DNA of 64,000 nucleotides from JACOMY01 sp046233115 (GCA_046233115.1 JBJXHM010000004.1:186001-250000), one strand, 5' to 3'. Counted from the first letter of the stretch, positions 8,269 to 16,702 are shown. Program-made: numbers and translations. The notes: a model not told the origin generated them from the sequence alone.

Positions 8269-9113
8269 GCCTGGACAAGCGCCTCAACCTCTACCGGCCG
8301 GACCTCGCCGACGTCGCCCTCGAGGGCCGCGTCCAGGCGGAGTCCTTCGTGGCGGGTAGTCCGAGGCAGGTGGTCGGCGGCCTTGCCGACCTGCGCCGTC
8401 GGCCCGACGCCGACGCCCCGCTGGACGCCCAGCTCTGGTACGGCGAGCGGGTCACGCTGTTCGAAGAGCGCGACGGCTGGGCCTGGATCCAGGCCGAGAG
8501 CGACCGCTACGTCGGCTATGCGCCGGCCGTAACACTGGGCGAGGTCGGAGCGTCCGCCCCAACGCATCGGGTGTCGGTGCCCATGACCTTCCGCTTCCCT
8601 GCCCCGGACATCAAGACGGCACCCCTGGATCGCCTGCCGATGGGCGCTTTCCTGCGCGTCCGCGCCGAGCGCGACGCCTTCCTGGAGCTGGAAGACGGCG
8701 GCTTCGTCTTCACCCGCCACACCGCCGGCGCGGACTGGCTGGCAGAGGACTGGGCCGAGACCGCGCTGCGCTTCCTCGGCGTGCCCTACCTCTGGGGCGG
8801 CCGCTCCTTCACCGGCATCGACTGCTCCGGACTGGTGCAGACTGCCCTGCTGTTGGCCGGACGCAGGGTGCCACGCGATTCCGACATGCTGCGCGACTCC
8901 GACGCCCTAGGCCAGGCGCTGCCGCCCGACAGCCCACGCCAGCGCGGCGACCTGCTGTTCTCTCCGGGCCACGTCGTGATGGCACTCGACGGCGAGGAGA
9001 TCGTACACGCCAACGCCTATCATCTGGCGGTGGTGCGCGAGCCCTTCGCTGCCTTCGTCGAACGCCTGGCCGGTCGCGGCGAAGACGTAACCCTCTTGCG
9101 CCGACCTGCCTGA
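8265..9113 (+). CDS. NlpC/P60 family peptidase with N-terminal SH3-like domains
   Basis: A 282-residue cell-wall peptide hydrolase. The C-terminal NlpC/P60 domain carries Cys187 in GIDCSGLVQ, His236 in GHVVMAL and His248 in VHANAYH, a full catalytic set. The first 150 residues look like bacterial SH3 modules (LWYGERVTLFEERDGWAWIQ...YVGYAP). No signal peptide is present. This suggests a cytoplasmic role in recycling or trimming murein peptides, as in other DPP-VI-like members, and not wall cutting. The start ATGA overlaps the stop of the MFS transporter by 4 bp. Co-expression with an exporter may link it to uptake or efflux of peptides, by inference only. Confidence 0.88.
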   Translation: MSLDKRLNLYRPDLADVALEGRVQAESFVAGSPRQVVGGLADLRRRPDADAPLDAQLWYGERVTLFEERDGWAWIQAESDRYVGYAPAVTLGEVGASAPTHRVSVPMTFRFPAPDIKTAPLDRLPMGAFLRVRAERDAFLELEDGGFVFTRHTAGADWLAEDWAETALRFLGVPYLWGGRSFTGIDCSGLVQTALLLAGRRVPRDSDMLRDSDALGQALPPDSPRQRGDLLFSPGHVVMALDGEEIVHANAYHLAVVREPFAAFVERLAGRGEDVTLLRRPA

Positions 9114-9167
9114 GCGATATATCCGTCTAAACCAATCGTTCTTGTTTTTCTTTAGCGGATCCGCAGA

Positions 9168-10199
9168 ATGGCCAGCATGTATCAGAGCCAGCAGAAGCCA
9201 GCCCCACTCATCGATCCCTTTGCCCGTGCGGTCACCTACCTGCGGGTGTCGGTGACCGATCGCTGCGATCTTCGCTGCGTCTACTGCATGGCCGAGGACA
9301 TGACCTTTCTGCCGAAGGCGGAAGTCCTGAGCCTGGAAGAGCTGGACCGGCTCGCCAGCGCCTTCGTCGAGTTGGGCGTGCGCAAGCTGCGGCTCACCGG
9401 CGGCGAGCCGCTGGTCCGCCGCAACATCATGAGCCTGGTGCGCAGCCTCTCGCGCCACCTCCAGACCGGCGCGCTGGACGAGCTGACCCTGACCACGAAC
9501 GGCACCCAGCTCTCGCGCTTCGCCGCCGAGCTGGCCGATTGTGGCGTGCGCCGGATCAACGTCTCGATCGACACGCTCGACCGCAACAAGTTCAAGGCGA
9601 TCACCCGCTGGGGCGATTTCGACAAGGTCATGGCCGGCCTGGCCGCGGCCAAGGAGGCGGGACTGGCGGTCAAGATCAACGCGGTGGCGCTAAAGGGCGT
9701 CAACGACGACGAGCTGGACCGCATGCTGGCCTGGTGCGGCGAGGAGGGCTTCGACCTGACCCTCATCGAGGTCATGCCGCTGGGCGAGATGGGTGAGGAG
9801 CAGCGGGTCGACCAGTACCTGCCGCTCTCGATGGTGCGCAGCCGGCTGGCCCGGAACTGGACCCTGACCGATATCGACTACCAAAGCGGCGGCCCCGCCC
9901 GCTATGTCCGGGTCGAGGAGACCGGGCGCAAGCTGGGCTTCATCACCCCGCTGACCCATAACTTCTGCGAGAGCTGCAACCGGGTGCGGCTGACCTGCAC
10001 CGGCACGCTCTACATGTGCCTGGGCCAGGACGACGCCGCCGACCTGCGCCGGGTGCTGCGCGCCAGCGACGACGACGCGGTGCTGCGCGAGGCGATCCGC
10101 GAGGCCATCACCCGCAAGCCCAAGGGCCACGACTTCGTCATCGACCGCAACCACCAGGCCCCGGCGGTCAGCCGCCACATGAGCGTCACCGGCGGTTAA
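9168..10199 (+). CDS. moaA: GTP 3',8-cyclase MoaA
   Basis: A 343-residue radical SAM enzyme for the first step of molybdenum cofactor synthesis, converting GTP to 3',8-cyclo-GTP. The N-terminal iron-sulfur motif is CDLRCVYC (Cys33, Cys37, Cys40). LTGGEPLVRR follows. The second cluster site is NFCESCNRVRLTCTGTLYMC. The chain ends in the family's Gly-Gly tail (SVTGG), which is needed for activity. ATG at 9168 is used; a second ATG three codons on is possible. With mobA and fdhD nearby, this end of the window has a molybdoenzyme theme. A hairpin follows the stop. Confidence 0.95.
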   Translation: MASMYQSQQKPAPLIDPFARAVTYLRVSVTDRCDLRCVYCMAEDMTFLPKAEVLSLEELDRLASAFVELGVRKLRLTGGEPLVRRNIMSLVRSLSRHLQTGALDELTLTTNGTQLSRFAAELADCGVRRINVSIDTLDRNKFKAITRWGDFDKVMAGLAAAKEAGLAVKINAVALKGVNDDELDRMLAWCGEEGFDLTLIEVMPLGEMGEEQRVDQYLPLSMVRSRLARNWTLTDIDYQSGGPARYVRVEETGRKLGFITPLTHNFCESCNRVRLTCTGTLYMCLGQDDAADLRRVLRASDDDAVLREAIREAITRKPKGHDFVIDRNHQAPAVSRHMSVTGG

Positions 10200-10216
10200 C
10201 CCTCCGCGAAACGAGA

Positions 10217-10240
10217 AAGGGGGCCCGACCGAGCCCCCTT
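10217..10240. terminator. Bidirectional terminator between moaA and the exported protein gene
   Basis: AAGGGGGC and GCCCCCTT form a perfect 8-bp stem with an 8-nt loop, 17 bp after the moaA stop and 27 bp before the convergent gene's stop. The A-run and T-run at the stem base make it usable in both directions. Confidence 0.7.
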
Positions 10241-10267
10241 CCCTGCAGAACGGCTGCGGACGGACGG

Positions 10268-10819
10268 CTACTCCAGCGTGATCTGGTGGGTCCAGCTCTT
10301 GCCGTCGCTGAGCGTGATCTGCTCGAAGCCCAGCACCCGGCAGAGATCGAAGAAGGTGAACCAGTCGCTGACGTTGTTCTCGCGCAGGAGCGGGGTCAGG
10401 CGTGCCTGGGCGGTCAGGTTGGCGAGCACGCCGCGAGCCCGGAACATCGTGTCCATCGGCCCGTCCATCAGGGCCACGATGATCAGCTTCTGCGCCTCGG
10501 CGCCCTTGGCAAAGATGGCGTAGGGGATGGGATGGCCGAGCTTGGCGATCTCGACCTCCATGCCGGTGACGAAGGCCACCCGGTGGCCGCGGCTGGCATC
10601 CGGCGAGGGCGTGGCGCGGGCGACGTAGGTCTCCCGCGAGGTAATCTCGCCGTAGTAGTAGCCGATGTGACGATCGTGGTTGGGATCGTCCTTGGCGTTC
10701 TCGTCCGGCGGGGTGATGACCACCGCCGGCTTCTTCTCCTGGGCGAAGGAGGACTGCGGCAGGACCGCGACGAAAGCCGCCAGCACGAGGCAGGGCAGCA
10801 GGAATTGGCGAAGTCGCAT
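10268..10819 (-). CDS. Conserved exported alphaproteobacterial protein
   Basis: A 183-residue protein with a clean signal peptide (MRLRQFLLPCLVLAAFVAVLP, cleavage probably after SSFA). The mature part contains HIGYYYGEITSRETYVARA, AFVTGMEVEI, FAKGAEAQKLIIVAL and a closing SDGKSWTHQITLE. I recall this pattern from a conserved alphaproteobacterial family that is sometimes labelled as a molybdopterin-guanine dinucleotide protein. Nothing in the sequence resembles MobA, so I treat that label as unsupported. GAGGGG lies 7 bp upstream of the ATG. It is convergent with moaA across a terminator. Periplasmic location is likely; function unknown. Confidence 0.75.
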   Translation of the reverse strand: MRLRQFLLPCLVLAAFVAVLPQSSFAQEKKPAVVITPPDENAKDDPNHDRHIGYYYGEITSRETYVARATPSPDASRGHRVAFVTGMEVEIAKLGHPIPYAIFAKGAEAQKLIIVALMDGPMDTMFRARGVLANLTAQARLTPLLRENNVSDWFTFFDLCRVLGFEQITLSDGKSWTHQITLE

Positions 10820-10983
10820 GGAGATTCCCCTCGGTTCGTTCTCAAGTGCTGTGGCGTCTGGTCTCGGCCGGTTAGACGCCTATTCGTAGGATTCGTCGAG
10901 TTCGGAGGTTAGCCTCAGGAGGTTAGCTCTTGTCGGGCTGCCCCGCTATAGTCGCCTCCACGCTGCCGCTGACGGATCCTCCC

Positions 10984-11751
10984 ATGTCGTCCCTGCCCTT
11001 CGCCCTGACCGCAGCCGACACGCCCGACGCCCGCTCGGCGCTGGAGGAGCTCGAGGCGCGCTACGGCAGCGTCCCGGCCGAGGAGGCCAAGGCCCTGGTG
11101 GTGCTGGGCGGCGACGGCTTCATGCTGGAAACCCTGCGCTCCACCCGCGACCATCCCCTGCCGCTCTACGGCATGAACCGCGGCACCGTCGGCTTCCTGA
11201 TGAACGCCTACGACCCCGATCGCCTGCCGGAACGGCTGGAGGCCGCCGCCTCGACGCGGCTCCGGCCGCTGGAGATGTGCGCCTGGGACGAGGCCGGAGA
11301 GCGGCACCGCGACCTGGCCTACAACGAGGTCTCGCTGCTGCGCGAGTCGCGCCAGGCCGCCAAGATCCGCATCTCGGTCGATGGCCGGGTCCGCCTGGAA
11401 GAGCTGATCTGCGACGGCGTCCTGGTAGCCACGCCGGCCGGCTCCACCGCCTACAACCTCTCGGCTCACGGACCGATCGTGCCGCTGGGCGCCAACGTGC
11501 TCTGCCTGACGCCGATCTCCGCCTTCCGCCCGCGGCGCTGGCGCGGCGCCCTGCTGCCGGACCGCAGCAAGGTGCTGTTCGAGATCCTGGAAGCGAAGAA
11601 GCGACCGGTCTCCGCCGTCGCCGACTCCAACGAGGTGCGCGACGTGACCCGGGTGGAGGTTTCGCAAGCGCGGGGGGCCGGTGTCACCCTGCTCTTCGAC
11701 CCGCAGCACAACATGGAAGAGCGCATCCTGCTGGAGCAGTTCACGCCATAG
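10984..11751 (+). CDS. nadK: NAD kinase
   Basis: A 255-residue NAD kinase making NADP from NAD and ATP. The GGDG motif is at 42-45 (VLGGDGFMLETL). NRGTVGFLMN, the NE pair (AYNEVSLLR) and ATPAGSTAYNLSAHGPIVP follow, all diagnostic. The length matches the short alphaproteobacterial form. The ATG at 10984 places the fold at the right distance, but its ribosome site is weak. A TTG at 10930 has AGGAGG 7 bp upstream and would add 18 residues. I prefer the ATG from family length and note the alternative. A strong hairpin follows the stop. Confidence 0.92.
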   Translation: MSSLPFALTAADTPDARSALEELEARYGSVPAEEAKALVVLGGDGFMLETLRSTRDHPLPLYGMNRGTVGFLMNAYDPDRLPERLEAAASTRLRPLEMCAWDEAGERHRDLAYNEVSLLRESRQAAKIRISVDGRVRLEELICDGVLVATPAGSTAYNLSAHGPIVPLGANVLCLTPISAFRPRRWRGALLPDRSKVLFEILEAKKRPVSAVADSNEVRDVTRVEVSQARGAGVTLLFDPQHNMEERILLEQFTP

Positions 11752-11767
11752 AGCAGCAAACAAAGAT

Positions 11768-11795
11768 TGGGCCGCCTGCGTTGGCAGGCGGCCCA
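11768..11795. terminator. Strong hairpin between nadK and DUF1127 gene
   Basis: TGGGCCGCCTGC and GCAGGCGGCCCA form a perfect 12-bp stem with a GTTG loop. It lies between two convergent genes (nadK stop at 11751, DUF1127 stop at 11821), so it can end both transcripts. There is no long U-run. Confidence 0.75.
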
Positions 11796-11820
11796 GTTTC
11801 TGGACAGGTGTTCGGGGCCG

Positions 11821-12033
11821 TCAGCCCCGCCAGAAGGGCTTGCGCACCTCATGGTCGATGTCGGCCCGGGACAGGCCGATGTCACGTAGCGTGTGATCGC
11901 TGATCTGCTTCAGCCGGTAGCGCTCCTCGGAACGCTCCTGCCAGGACAGAAGCAGCGTGAAGATCCCGGTCACGACTGCCTTCGGTCCCTGAGTCGAGAC
12001 CTGCCGCACCCTATTCGACAGCAATTGTTCCAT
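11821..12033 (-). CDS. DUF1127 small protein (YjiS-like)
   Basis: A 70-residue basic protein. The C-terminal half RYRLKQISDHTLRDIGLSRADIDHEVRKPFWRG is the DUF1127 signature (R-L..L.D..L.DIG). In other alphaproteobacteria such small Arg-rich proteins have been linked to phosphate, carbon and RNA metabolism; the role here is open. The ATG at 12033 has an excellent GAGGAGGA ribosome site 6 bp upstream, which suggests high expression. The gene is divergent from the LysR gene at 12169, with a 135-bp shared promoter gap. Confidence 0.88.
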   Translation of the reverse strand: MEQLLSNRVRQVSTQGPKAVVTGIFTLLLSWQERSEERYRLKQISDHTLRDIGLSRADIDHEVRKPFWRG

Positions 12034-12144
12034 AACAATCCTCCTCATCCGACTACAGGGGAGCAAAGTCCGCCTCAGACCCGCATTCCCTTGTTCTGGG
12101 TCTGAATATAGGTTGCCACAGGGAGTGGGAACAAAGCATGATCA

Positions 12145-12160
12145 CTCATAGGAAAATGAG
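12145..12160. promoter_or_regulatory. Inverted repeat overlapping the LysR ribosome site
   Basis: CTCAT-AGGAAA-ATGAG is a perfect 5-bp inverted repeat lying just before the LysR start at 12169 and touching its ribosome site. LysR proteins often bind such sites near their own promoter, so autoregulation is possible. Motif-only inference. Confidence 0.35.
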
Positions 12161-12168
12161 GAAAGCTC

Positions 12169-13107
12169 ATGCGACGCCTGCCCAATCTGAATGCACTGCG
12201 CGCCTTCGAGGCAGCCGCCCGTCACCTCTCCTTCACCAAGGCGGCAGAAGAGCTCTCGGTGACCCAGGGGGCAGTCAGCCACCAGGTCGCGGCCTTGGAG
12301 GCGCAGCTCGGCCTGGAGCTCTTCGAGCGCCTGAACCGGCGCCTGCGCCTGACCCCGCTGGGGCATCAGTACCTGCCCGCCCTCTCCGAGGCCTTCGACC
12401 GCATCGACCACGCGACCCAGGCGCTGCGCAGCGATGAGGAGGAGGGTGCGCTCCGGGTCACGGTCATGCCCTCCTTCGCCCAGGTCTGGCTGATGCCCAA
12501 ATTGAAGCGCTTCCGCGACCGCTGCCCCGACGTCGACGTGATGGTGCTGGCCAGCGAGCGGGTGATGGACTTCCGGCAGGAGCCAGTGGACGTCGGGGTG
12601 CGCATGGGCTCCGTCGACTATCCGGGGCTCTGGTCGGAGCTGCTGTTCGACGAGTACGTCCTACCGGTCTGCGCCCCCAGCCTGCGCGAGCGCCCGCCCG
12701 GCCTGCACCGCCGCGAAGACCTGGCCCACTATGCCCTGCTGCACGACGACGCCGGCGAGGACAACCGGCAGATCGACTGGGCCTCCTGGCTGAGGATCGC
12801 CGGGGTCGAGGGGGTGGACCCCACACGCGGCATGCAGTTCTCCAACTCCTCCTTCGTGATCATGAGCGCGATTGCGGGCGAAGGCGTCGCCCTGGCCAAG
12901 CTGGGCCTTTGCATCGACGAGCTGATCGCCGGGCGCCTGGTGCAGCCCTTCGGCCCCATCGTGCCGATGAATCGCAGCTACCGGATCGTCACGACGCCGG
13001 AGAAGGCGCGCTGGTCAAAGGTGCGCAAGTTCGTTACCTGGTTGCGCGAGGAAGCGGCAGCGATCCCGCCCTGGCCCAGGCCCGGAGAGGAACACCTGAA
13101 GCAGTGA
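12169..13107 (+). CDS. LysR-type regulator, GcvA-like
   Basis: A 312-residue LysR family regulator. The N-terminal winged helix reads LNALRAFEAAARHLSFTKAAEELSVTQGAVSHQV, the GcvA-type signature. A substrate-binding co-inducer domain follows from about residue 90. GAGGAAAG lies just upstream of the ATG. It is divergent from the DUF1127 gene and followed on the same strand by a small membrane protein gene, 94 bp away. GcvA-like members control amino acid or beta-lactamase genes in other species; no matching target is adjacent, so the regulon is unknown. Confidence 0.9.
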   Translation: MRRLPNLNALRAFEAAARHLSFTKAAEELSVTQGAVSHQVAALEAQLGLELFERLNRRLRLTPLGHQYLPALSEAFDRIDHATQALRSDEEEGALRVTVMPSFAQVWLMPKLKRFRDRCPDVDVMVLASERVMDFRQEPVDVGVRMGSVDYPGLWSELLFDEYVLPVCAPSLRERPPGLHRREDLAHYALLHDDAGEDNRQIDWASWLRIAGVEGVDPTRGMQFSNSSFVIMSAIAGEGVALAKLGLCIDELIAGRLVQPFGPIVPMNRSYRIVTTPEKARWSKVRKFVTWLREEAAAIPPWPRPGEEHLKQ

Positions 13108-13201
13108 CCGCGCCGTCCTGCTGCGCGGCCCCGGAGACTGTCTGGCCCTGCCCTTCCGAGAACCGAAAGGGTAGAGTCTCCGAGGACAGGTTGATTGGAG
13201 C

Positions 13202-13594
13202 ATGATGCAAGATCCGATGAGGCGCCTGCCTCCGCGCCGAGGGGAAGGGACTGGCGGCGCCCCCCTGACGGGGCGCCTGATCCTGCTGCTGTCCGCAGCC
13301 TGGCTTCTTTGCTTCCTCTGGTCCTTCGTCGATCTCGCGACCTCGGAGGCCATCGACAGCACTTTTTCAAGCAAGGTCAATCGCTTCAGCGGATTTCTTG
13401 CCTGGCAGGTCGCGGCCGTCTTGCTCGCCGGCGGGGCCTTCGTCGCGGGCTGGCTGCAACCCAGCGGCCTGTCGGGGCGGCTGCGCCGCCTGACCCGGCT
13501 GCCACTCTATCTCAACGCCTTCCTCTGGGTGCTGATCGTCATCGCCGGCATGGCCTTCTACCTGATGGAGCGGGTGGGCTCGCCGATCCAGTAG
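13202..13594 (+). CDS. Membrane protein, about three spans
   Basis: A 130-residue protein with an Arg-rich start (MMQDPMRRLPPRRGEG), then three hydrophobic segments at about 25-45, 65-85 and 103-122. The loops between carry polar and basic residues (KVNRFSGF, GRLRRLTRL). Tandem ATG codons follow a GGAG site. I do not recognise the family. It could be co-transcribed with the upstream LysR gene. It is convergent with a second LysR gene that ends 16 bp away. Confidence 0.65.
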   Translation: MMQDPMRRLPPRRGEGTGGAPLTGRLILLLSAAWLLCFLWSFVDLATSEAIDSTFSSKVNRFSGFLAWQVAAVLLAGGAFVAGWLQPSGLSGRLRRLTRLPLYLNAFLWVLIVIAGMAFYLMERVGSPIQ

Positions 13595-13609
13595 AGCCGG
13601 CGTCCCTCT

Positions 13610-14515
13610 TCAGACCGGCTCGGCGAGCTGGTCCTCAAGCCAGGCCAGCAGCCGTTCGCTGTGGCCGCTGTCGGCGGCCTGGCGGCTGCGGTAGATGGCG
13701 ATGCCGCGCTCCAGACGCACCCGGTCCGGCACCGCAGGCACCAGGTCGCCGCTATCCAGCAGGGTGGCGAGGCCCCGCCCCCAGCCCAGCGCGACGCCAT
13801 GGCCGGCCACCGCCGCCTGCACCATCACCGGATAGCTGTCGTAGCGGGCACCGCGGTCGTGCCCCTCCGGCGGAGCCAACCCGAGGTGCCGGTACCAGTT
13901 CGCCCAGGTCATCCAATCCCCCGGCTTCTCGTCGTAGTGCAGCAGCGCCTGGCCACAGAGGCTGTCCAAGGTGATCGCCGGCCGGCCGGCCAGATAGCCT
14001 GGGCTGCAGACGGGAAAGATGCTTTCCGGTGCCCAGTGGATCGCCCGGTGGTCGCCGCCGGGGCGGCTGGCGCACTGCAGGGCCAGGTCGAAGGGCTCGA
14101 TCCGCTCGGCCAGCGGCTGGGTCGCCGCGGCAATGCGGAGCTGGATCTGCGGGAAGCGGCGATGGAAGTCCGCCAGGCGCGGCATCAGCCAGTAGACTGC
14201 AAGGTAGAGTTCGATCGAGAGCACCACCTCCGGTGCCGCCGAACGGGCGCGCAGGCGTCCGGCGGAGGTGGCGATCTCGTCCAGACCGCGGGCCAGGCTC
14301 TGTGCGAACTCCCTGCCGGCATCGGTCAGGAAGACCGCCCGGTTACGCCGCTCGAACAGCCGCTGGCCCAGGAAGCGCTCCAGGCTGCGGATCTGCCGCG
14401 AGATCGCGCTCTGGGTGAGCGAGAGCTCCTGCGCCGCCCGGGTGAAGCTGCCGAGGCGCGCCGCGGCCTCGAAGGGCAGCAAGCAGGAGAGCGGAGGCAG
14501 GGTCTGTCTTTCCAT
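13610..14515 (-). CDS. LysR-type regulator, GcvA-like, divergent to EamA exporter
   Basis: A 301-residue LysR regulator. The N-terminus LSCLLPFEAAARLGSFTRAAQELSLTQSAISRQIRSLERFLGQRLFERR is the typical winged helix of the GcvA group. The co-inducer domain follows from about residue 92. The ATG at 14515 has a GAGG site about 8 bp upstream. It is transcribed away from an EamA-family exporter gene (start 14615) across a 99-bp gap. This is the classic layout of a LysR protein controlling its divergent neighbour, so it probably senses a metabolite exported by that transporter. Confidence 0.9.
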   Translation of the reverse strand: MERQTLPPLSCLLPFEAAARLGSFTRAAQELSLTQSAISRQIRSLERFLGQRLFERRNRAVFLTDAGREFAQSLARGLDEIATSAGRLRARSAAPEVVLSIELYLAVYWLMPRLADFHRRFPQIQLRIAAATQPLAERIEPFDLALQCASRPGGDHRAIHWAPESIFPVCSPGYLAGRPAITLDSLCGQALLHYDEKPGDWMTWANWYRHLGLAPPEGHDRGARYDSYPVMVQAAVAGHGVALGWGRGLATLLDSGDLVPAVPDRVRLERGIAIYRSRQAADSGHSERLLAWLEDQLAEPV

Positions 14516-14523
14516 GATTTTGC

Positions 14524-14595
14524 CTCATGTATCAGGCCAGAGAAGTCGTTTTAGATCAGCAGCCCTTCCTGCTCAACTTCGCCAAGACACATGAG
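14524..14595. promoter_or_regulatory. Spaced inverted repeat in the LysR/EamA divergent promoter
   Basis: CTCATGT at 14524-14530 and ACATGAG at 14589-14595 are exact inverted 7-mers, each close to one of the two divergent starts. Such paired sites could be bound by the LysR protein. It is a short motif pair and may be chance. Confidence 0.3.
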
Positions 14596-14614
14596 CTGAC
14601 AGAGAGGAAGGATT

Positions 14615-15568
14615 GTGACGGACCCAAGCCGCGCCAGGCAGGCTCTGGGGCTGACGGCGATCGTCTTCGCCGATGCGTTGATCGCGCTGGCCGACACCCT
14701 GGTGAAGGCGGAAAGCACGCGGCTCAGCCTCTGGCAGATCTACGTCGGACGCGGGCTGGTGGCCGTGCCGCTGCTGTCGCTGCTGGCCCTGCTGCACGGC
14801 GGACGACAGGCCTTCCGGCCCCGGCGGCCGCTGTGGGTGGCGCTGCGCAGCCTGCTGCTGCTTGCCATGTGGAGCTGCTACTACAGCGCCCTGCCGTTCC
14901 TGGAGCTGTCGCTTGCCGCGGTCGCGCTCTACACCGCACCGCTCTTCATCGCCCTGCTCGCCTCGCGCCTGGCAGGAGAGGCAGTAGGCCCCCGCCTCTG
15001 GCTGGCGATCCTGCTGGGTTTCCTGGGCGTAGTGGTCAGCCTCAGGCCCGACGGCGCCGGACTGGACTGGGCCATCCTGCTGCCGGTGCTGGGGGCCTTC
15101 TGCTACGCGCTGGCGATGGTGATCACCGCGCGGCACTGCACCGGCGAGTCGCCCTTCACCCTGTCGCTGGCCCTGAACGGAACCCTGTTCCTCGCAGGGC
15201 TGGTCGGGCTCGGCCTGCTGCAGATCCTGCCCGCCGGAGACCTGGCGGAGCGGCTGCCCTTCCTGCTGACCGCAGACTGGCGCATTCCGCCGGCGGCCTG
15301 GCCGCTGCTGCTGCTCCTGGGCGTCCTGATCGTGGTCTTCTCGACGGCCGTGGCACTGGCCTACCAGCTCGCGCCGCCGGCACTGGCCGGCATCTTCAGC
15401 TACAGCTACCTGCCATTCGCGGCGCTTTGGGCCAGCCTGTTTCTCGGCGAGGTGCCCGGCCCGGGCAATGCCACCGGCCTGGCGATCATCGCCCTGGCCG
15501 GCGGCCTCGCCGTGAAGCCGAGACTCAACCCTTCTTCTGTGCCAAGAGGCAGAGGTAGTCGTAGATGA
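14615..15568 (+). CDS. EamA-family (DMT) metabolite exporter
   Basis: A 317-residue drug/metabolite transporter with about ten hydrophobic spans in two EamA repeats. The first reads FADALIALADTLVKAESTRLSLWQIYVGRG, the second starts near residue 150 with LDWAILLPVLGAFCYALAMVITARH. These proteins export amino acids or related small molecules. The start is GTG at 14615 with AGAGAGGAAG upstream. The 3' end overlaps the convergent agmatinase gene by 44 bp, which is unusually long and means each stop lies inside the other coding frame. The divergent LysR gene is the likely regulator. Confidence 0.88.
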   Translation: MTDPSRARQALGLTAIVFADALIALADTLVKAESTRLSLWQIYVGRGLVAVPLLSLLALLHGGRQAFRPRRPLWVALRSLLLLAMWSCYYSALPFLELSLAAVALYTAPLFIALLASRLAGEAVGPRLWLAILLGFLGVVVSLRPDGAGLDWAILLPVLGAFCYALAMVITARHCTGESPFTLSLALNGTLFLAGLVGLGLLQILPAGDLAERLPFLLTADWRIPPAAWPLLLLLGVLIVVFSTAVALAYQLAPPALAGIFSYSYLPFAALWASLFLGEVPGPGNATGLAIIALAGGLAVKPRLNPSSVPRGRGSRR

Positions 15569-16478
15569 TGGTGGCGCCCGCCAGCGCGGTGATCTCGGCA
15601 TGGTCGTAGGCCGGGGCGACCTCGACCTGGTCCATGCCGACCCAGTTTATCGCGCCTAGGCCGCGCAAGATGGTCAGCGCCTGGTGGCTGGAGAGCCCGC
15701 CCGAAACCGGCGTGCCAGTGCCCGGCGCGAAGGCCGGATCCAGACAGTCGATATCGAAGGTGAGATAGGCCGGCCGGTCGCCGACGATCTCCAGGGTCTT
15801 GGCGATCACCGCCTGCACCCCCTGCTCGTGCACCCAGATGGCATCCAGGATGTTGAAGCCGCGATGCTCGTCGTTCCAGGTGCGCAGGCCGATCTGCACC
15901 GAGTGCTCCGGCACCACCAGGCCCTCATTCGCCGCGCGAGTGAACATGGAGCCGTGGTTCAGCTCGATGCCGTCGTCGGGCCAGGTGTCGGAGTGGGCAT
16001 CGAAGTGGACCAGGCTGACCGGCCCGTGCTTCTCGGCGATCGCACGCAGGATCGGATAGGTGACGAAGTGGTCGCCGCCGATCGAGACCGGGCTGACCCC
16101 GGCCTGCACGATCCCGCGGATGTGACGGGTGATGTGATCCGGGATATCCATTGGATGCCCGTGATCGAAGTAGCAGTCGCCGTAGTCGACCACCGCCAGC
16201 CGCTCAAGCGGCTCGAAGCCGAAGGGAAAGGAGGGGAGCTGGCTGAGCTGCGCGGAGGCCGCACGCACGCCGGCCGGCCCAAAGCGGGCGCCCGGCCGCG
16301 CCGTCGTGGCCAGGTCGAAGGGAATCCCGGTCACCGCGACGTCGACCCCCTCCAGGTCACGCGAGTAGCGCGTCCGCAGGAAGCTCAAGGCGCCGGCATA
16401 GGTCTGCTCGTGACGTTTCCGGCCGTGTTTCTGATCGTTCAGGAAAGCGTTCTCGCCCCCCGTCAACTCCTCACCCAT
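15525..16478 (-). CDS. speB: Agmatinase / ureohydrolase
   Basis: A 317-residue arginase-fold enzyme. The manganese-binding residues are all present: His137 in GGDH, Asp160, His162 and Asp164 in HFDAHSD, and Asp242 and Asp244 in TFDIDCLDP. The family hydrolyses guanidino compounds to urea plus an amine. Agmatine to putrescine is the usual reaction for this sequence style, but guanidinobutyrate or similar is possible. AAGGGAG lies 6 bp upstream of the ATG. The 3' end overlaps the EamA exporter gene by 44 bp in convergent orientation. An exporter for a polyamine-like product would fit, by inference. Confidence 0.88.
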   Translation of the reverse strand: MGEELTGGENAFLNDQKHGRKRHEQTYAGALSFLRTRYSRDLEGVDVAVTGIPFDLATTARPGARFGPAGVRAASAQLSQLPSFPFGFEPLERLAVVDYGDCYFDHGHPMDIPDHITRHIRGIVQAGVSPVSIGGDHFVTYPILRAIAEKHGPVSLVHFDAHSDTWPDDGIELNHGSMFTRAANEGLVVPEHSVQIGLRTWNDEHRGFNILDAIWVHEQGVQAVIAKTLEIVGDRPAYLTFDIDCLDPAFAPGTGTPVSGGLSSHQALTILRGLGAINWVGMDQVEVAPAYDHAEITALAGATIIYDYLCLLAQKKG

Positions 16479-16661
16479 AGGCTACTCCCTTGCGACAGGG
16501 AGCAGCCTCTGCCCGCTCCCGGTCCAGTTTCACGACAGTCTGACGAACCCCGGCACGAAGAGACGAGCTCGGAAACATAACGTTCAATCCGAGCACGCGG
16601 CCGGCTTCCATTGATCGCGGAGCAGGCTAGAGCATAAAGATGGCAAAGGAAATCTCCGGAA

Positions 16662-16689
16662 GAGGGTGGGGCATGGACACCCCACCCTC
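16662..16689 (-). terminator. Terminator of the GH5 gene
   Basis: GAGGGTGGGG and CCCCACCCTC form a perfect 10-bp stem with an 8-nt loop. It begins 13 bp after the stop codon of the long minus-strand gene. Only a short T-stretch follows. Confidence 0.65.
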
Positions 16690-16702
16690 CGCTCGCCTGG
16701 CC

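Noticed and set aside
9115..9167. ModE- or MoCo-riboswitch-like control before moaA
   Set aside because: Only one CGATATAT half-site is present and no fold typical of the MoCo riboswitch was evident.
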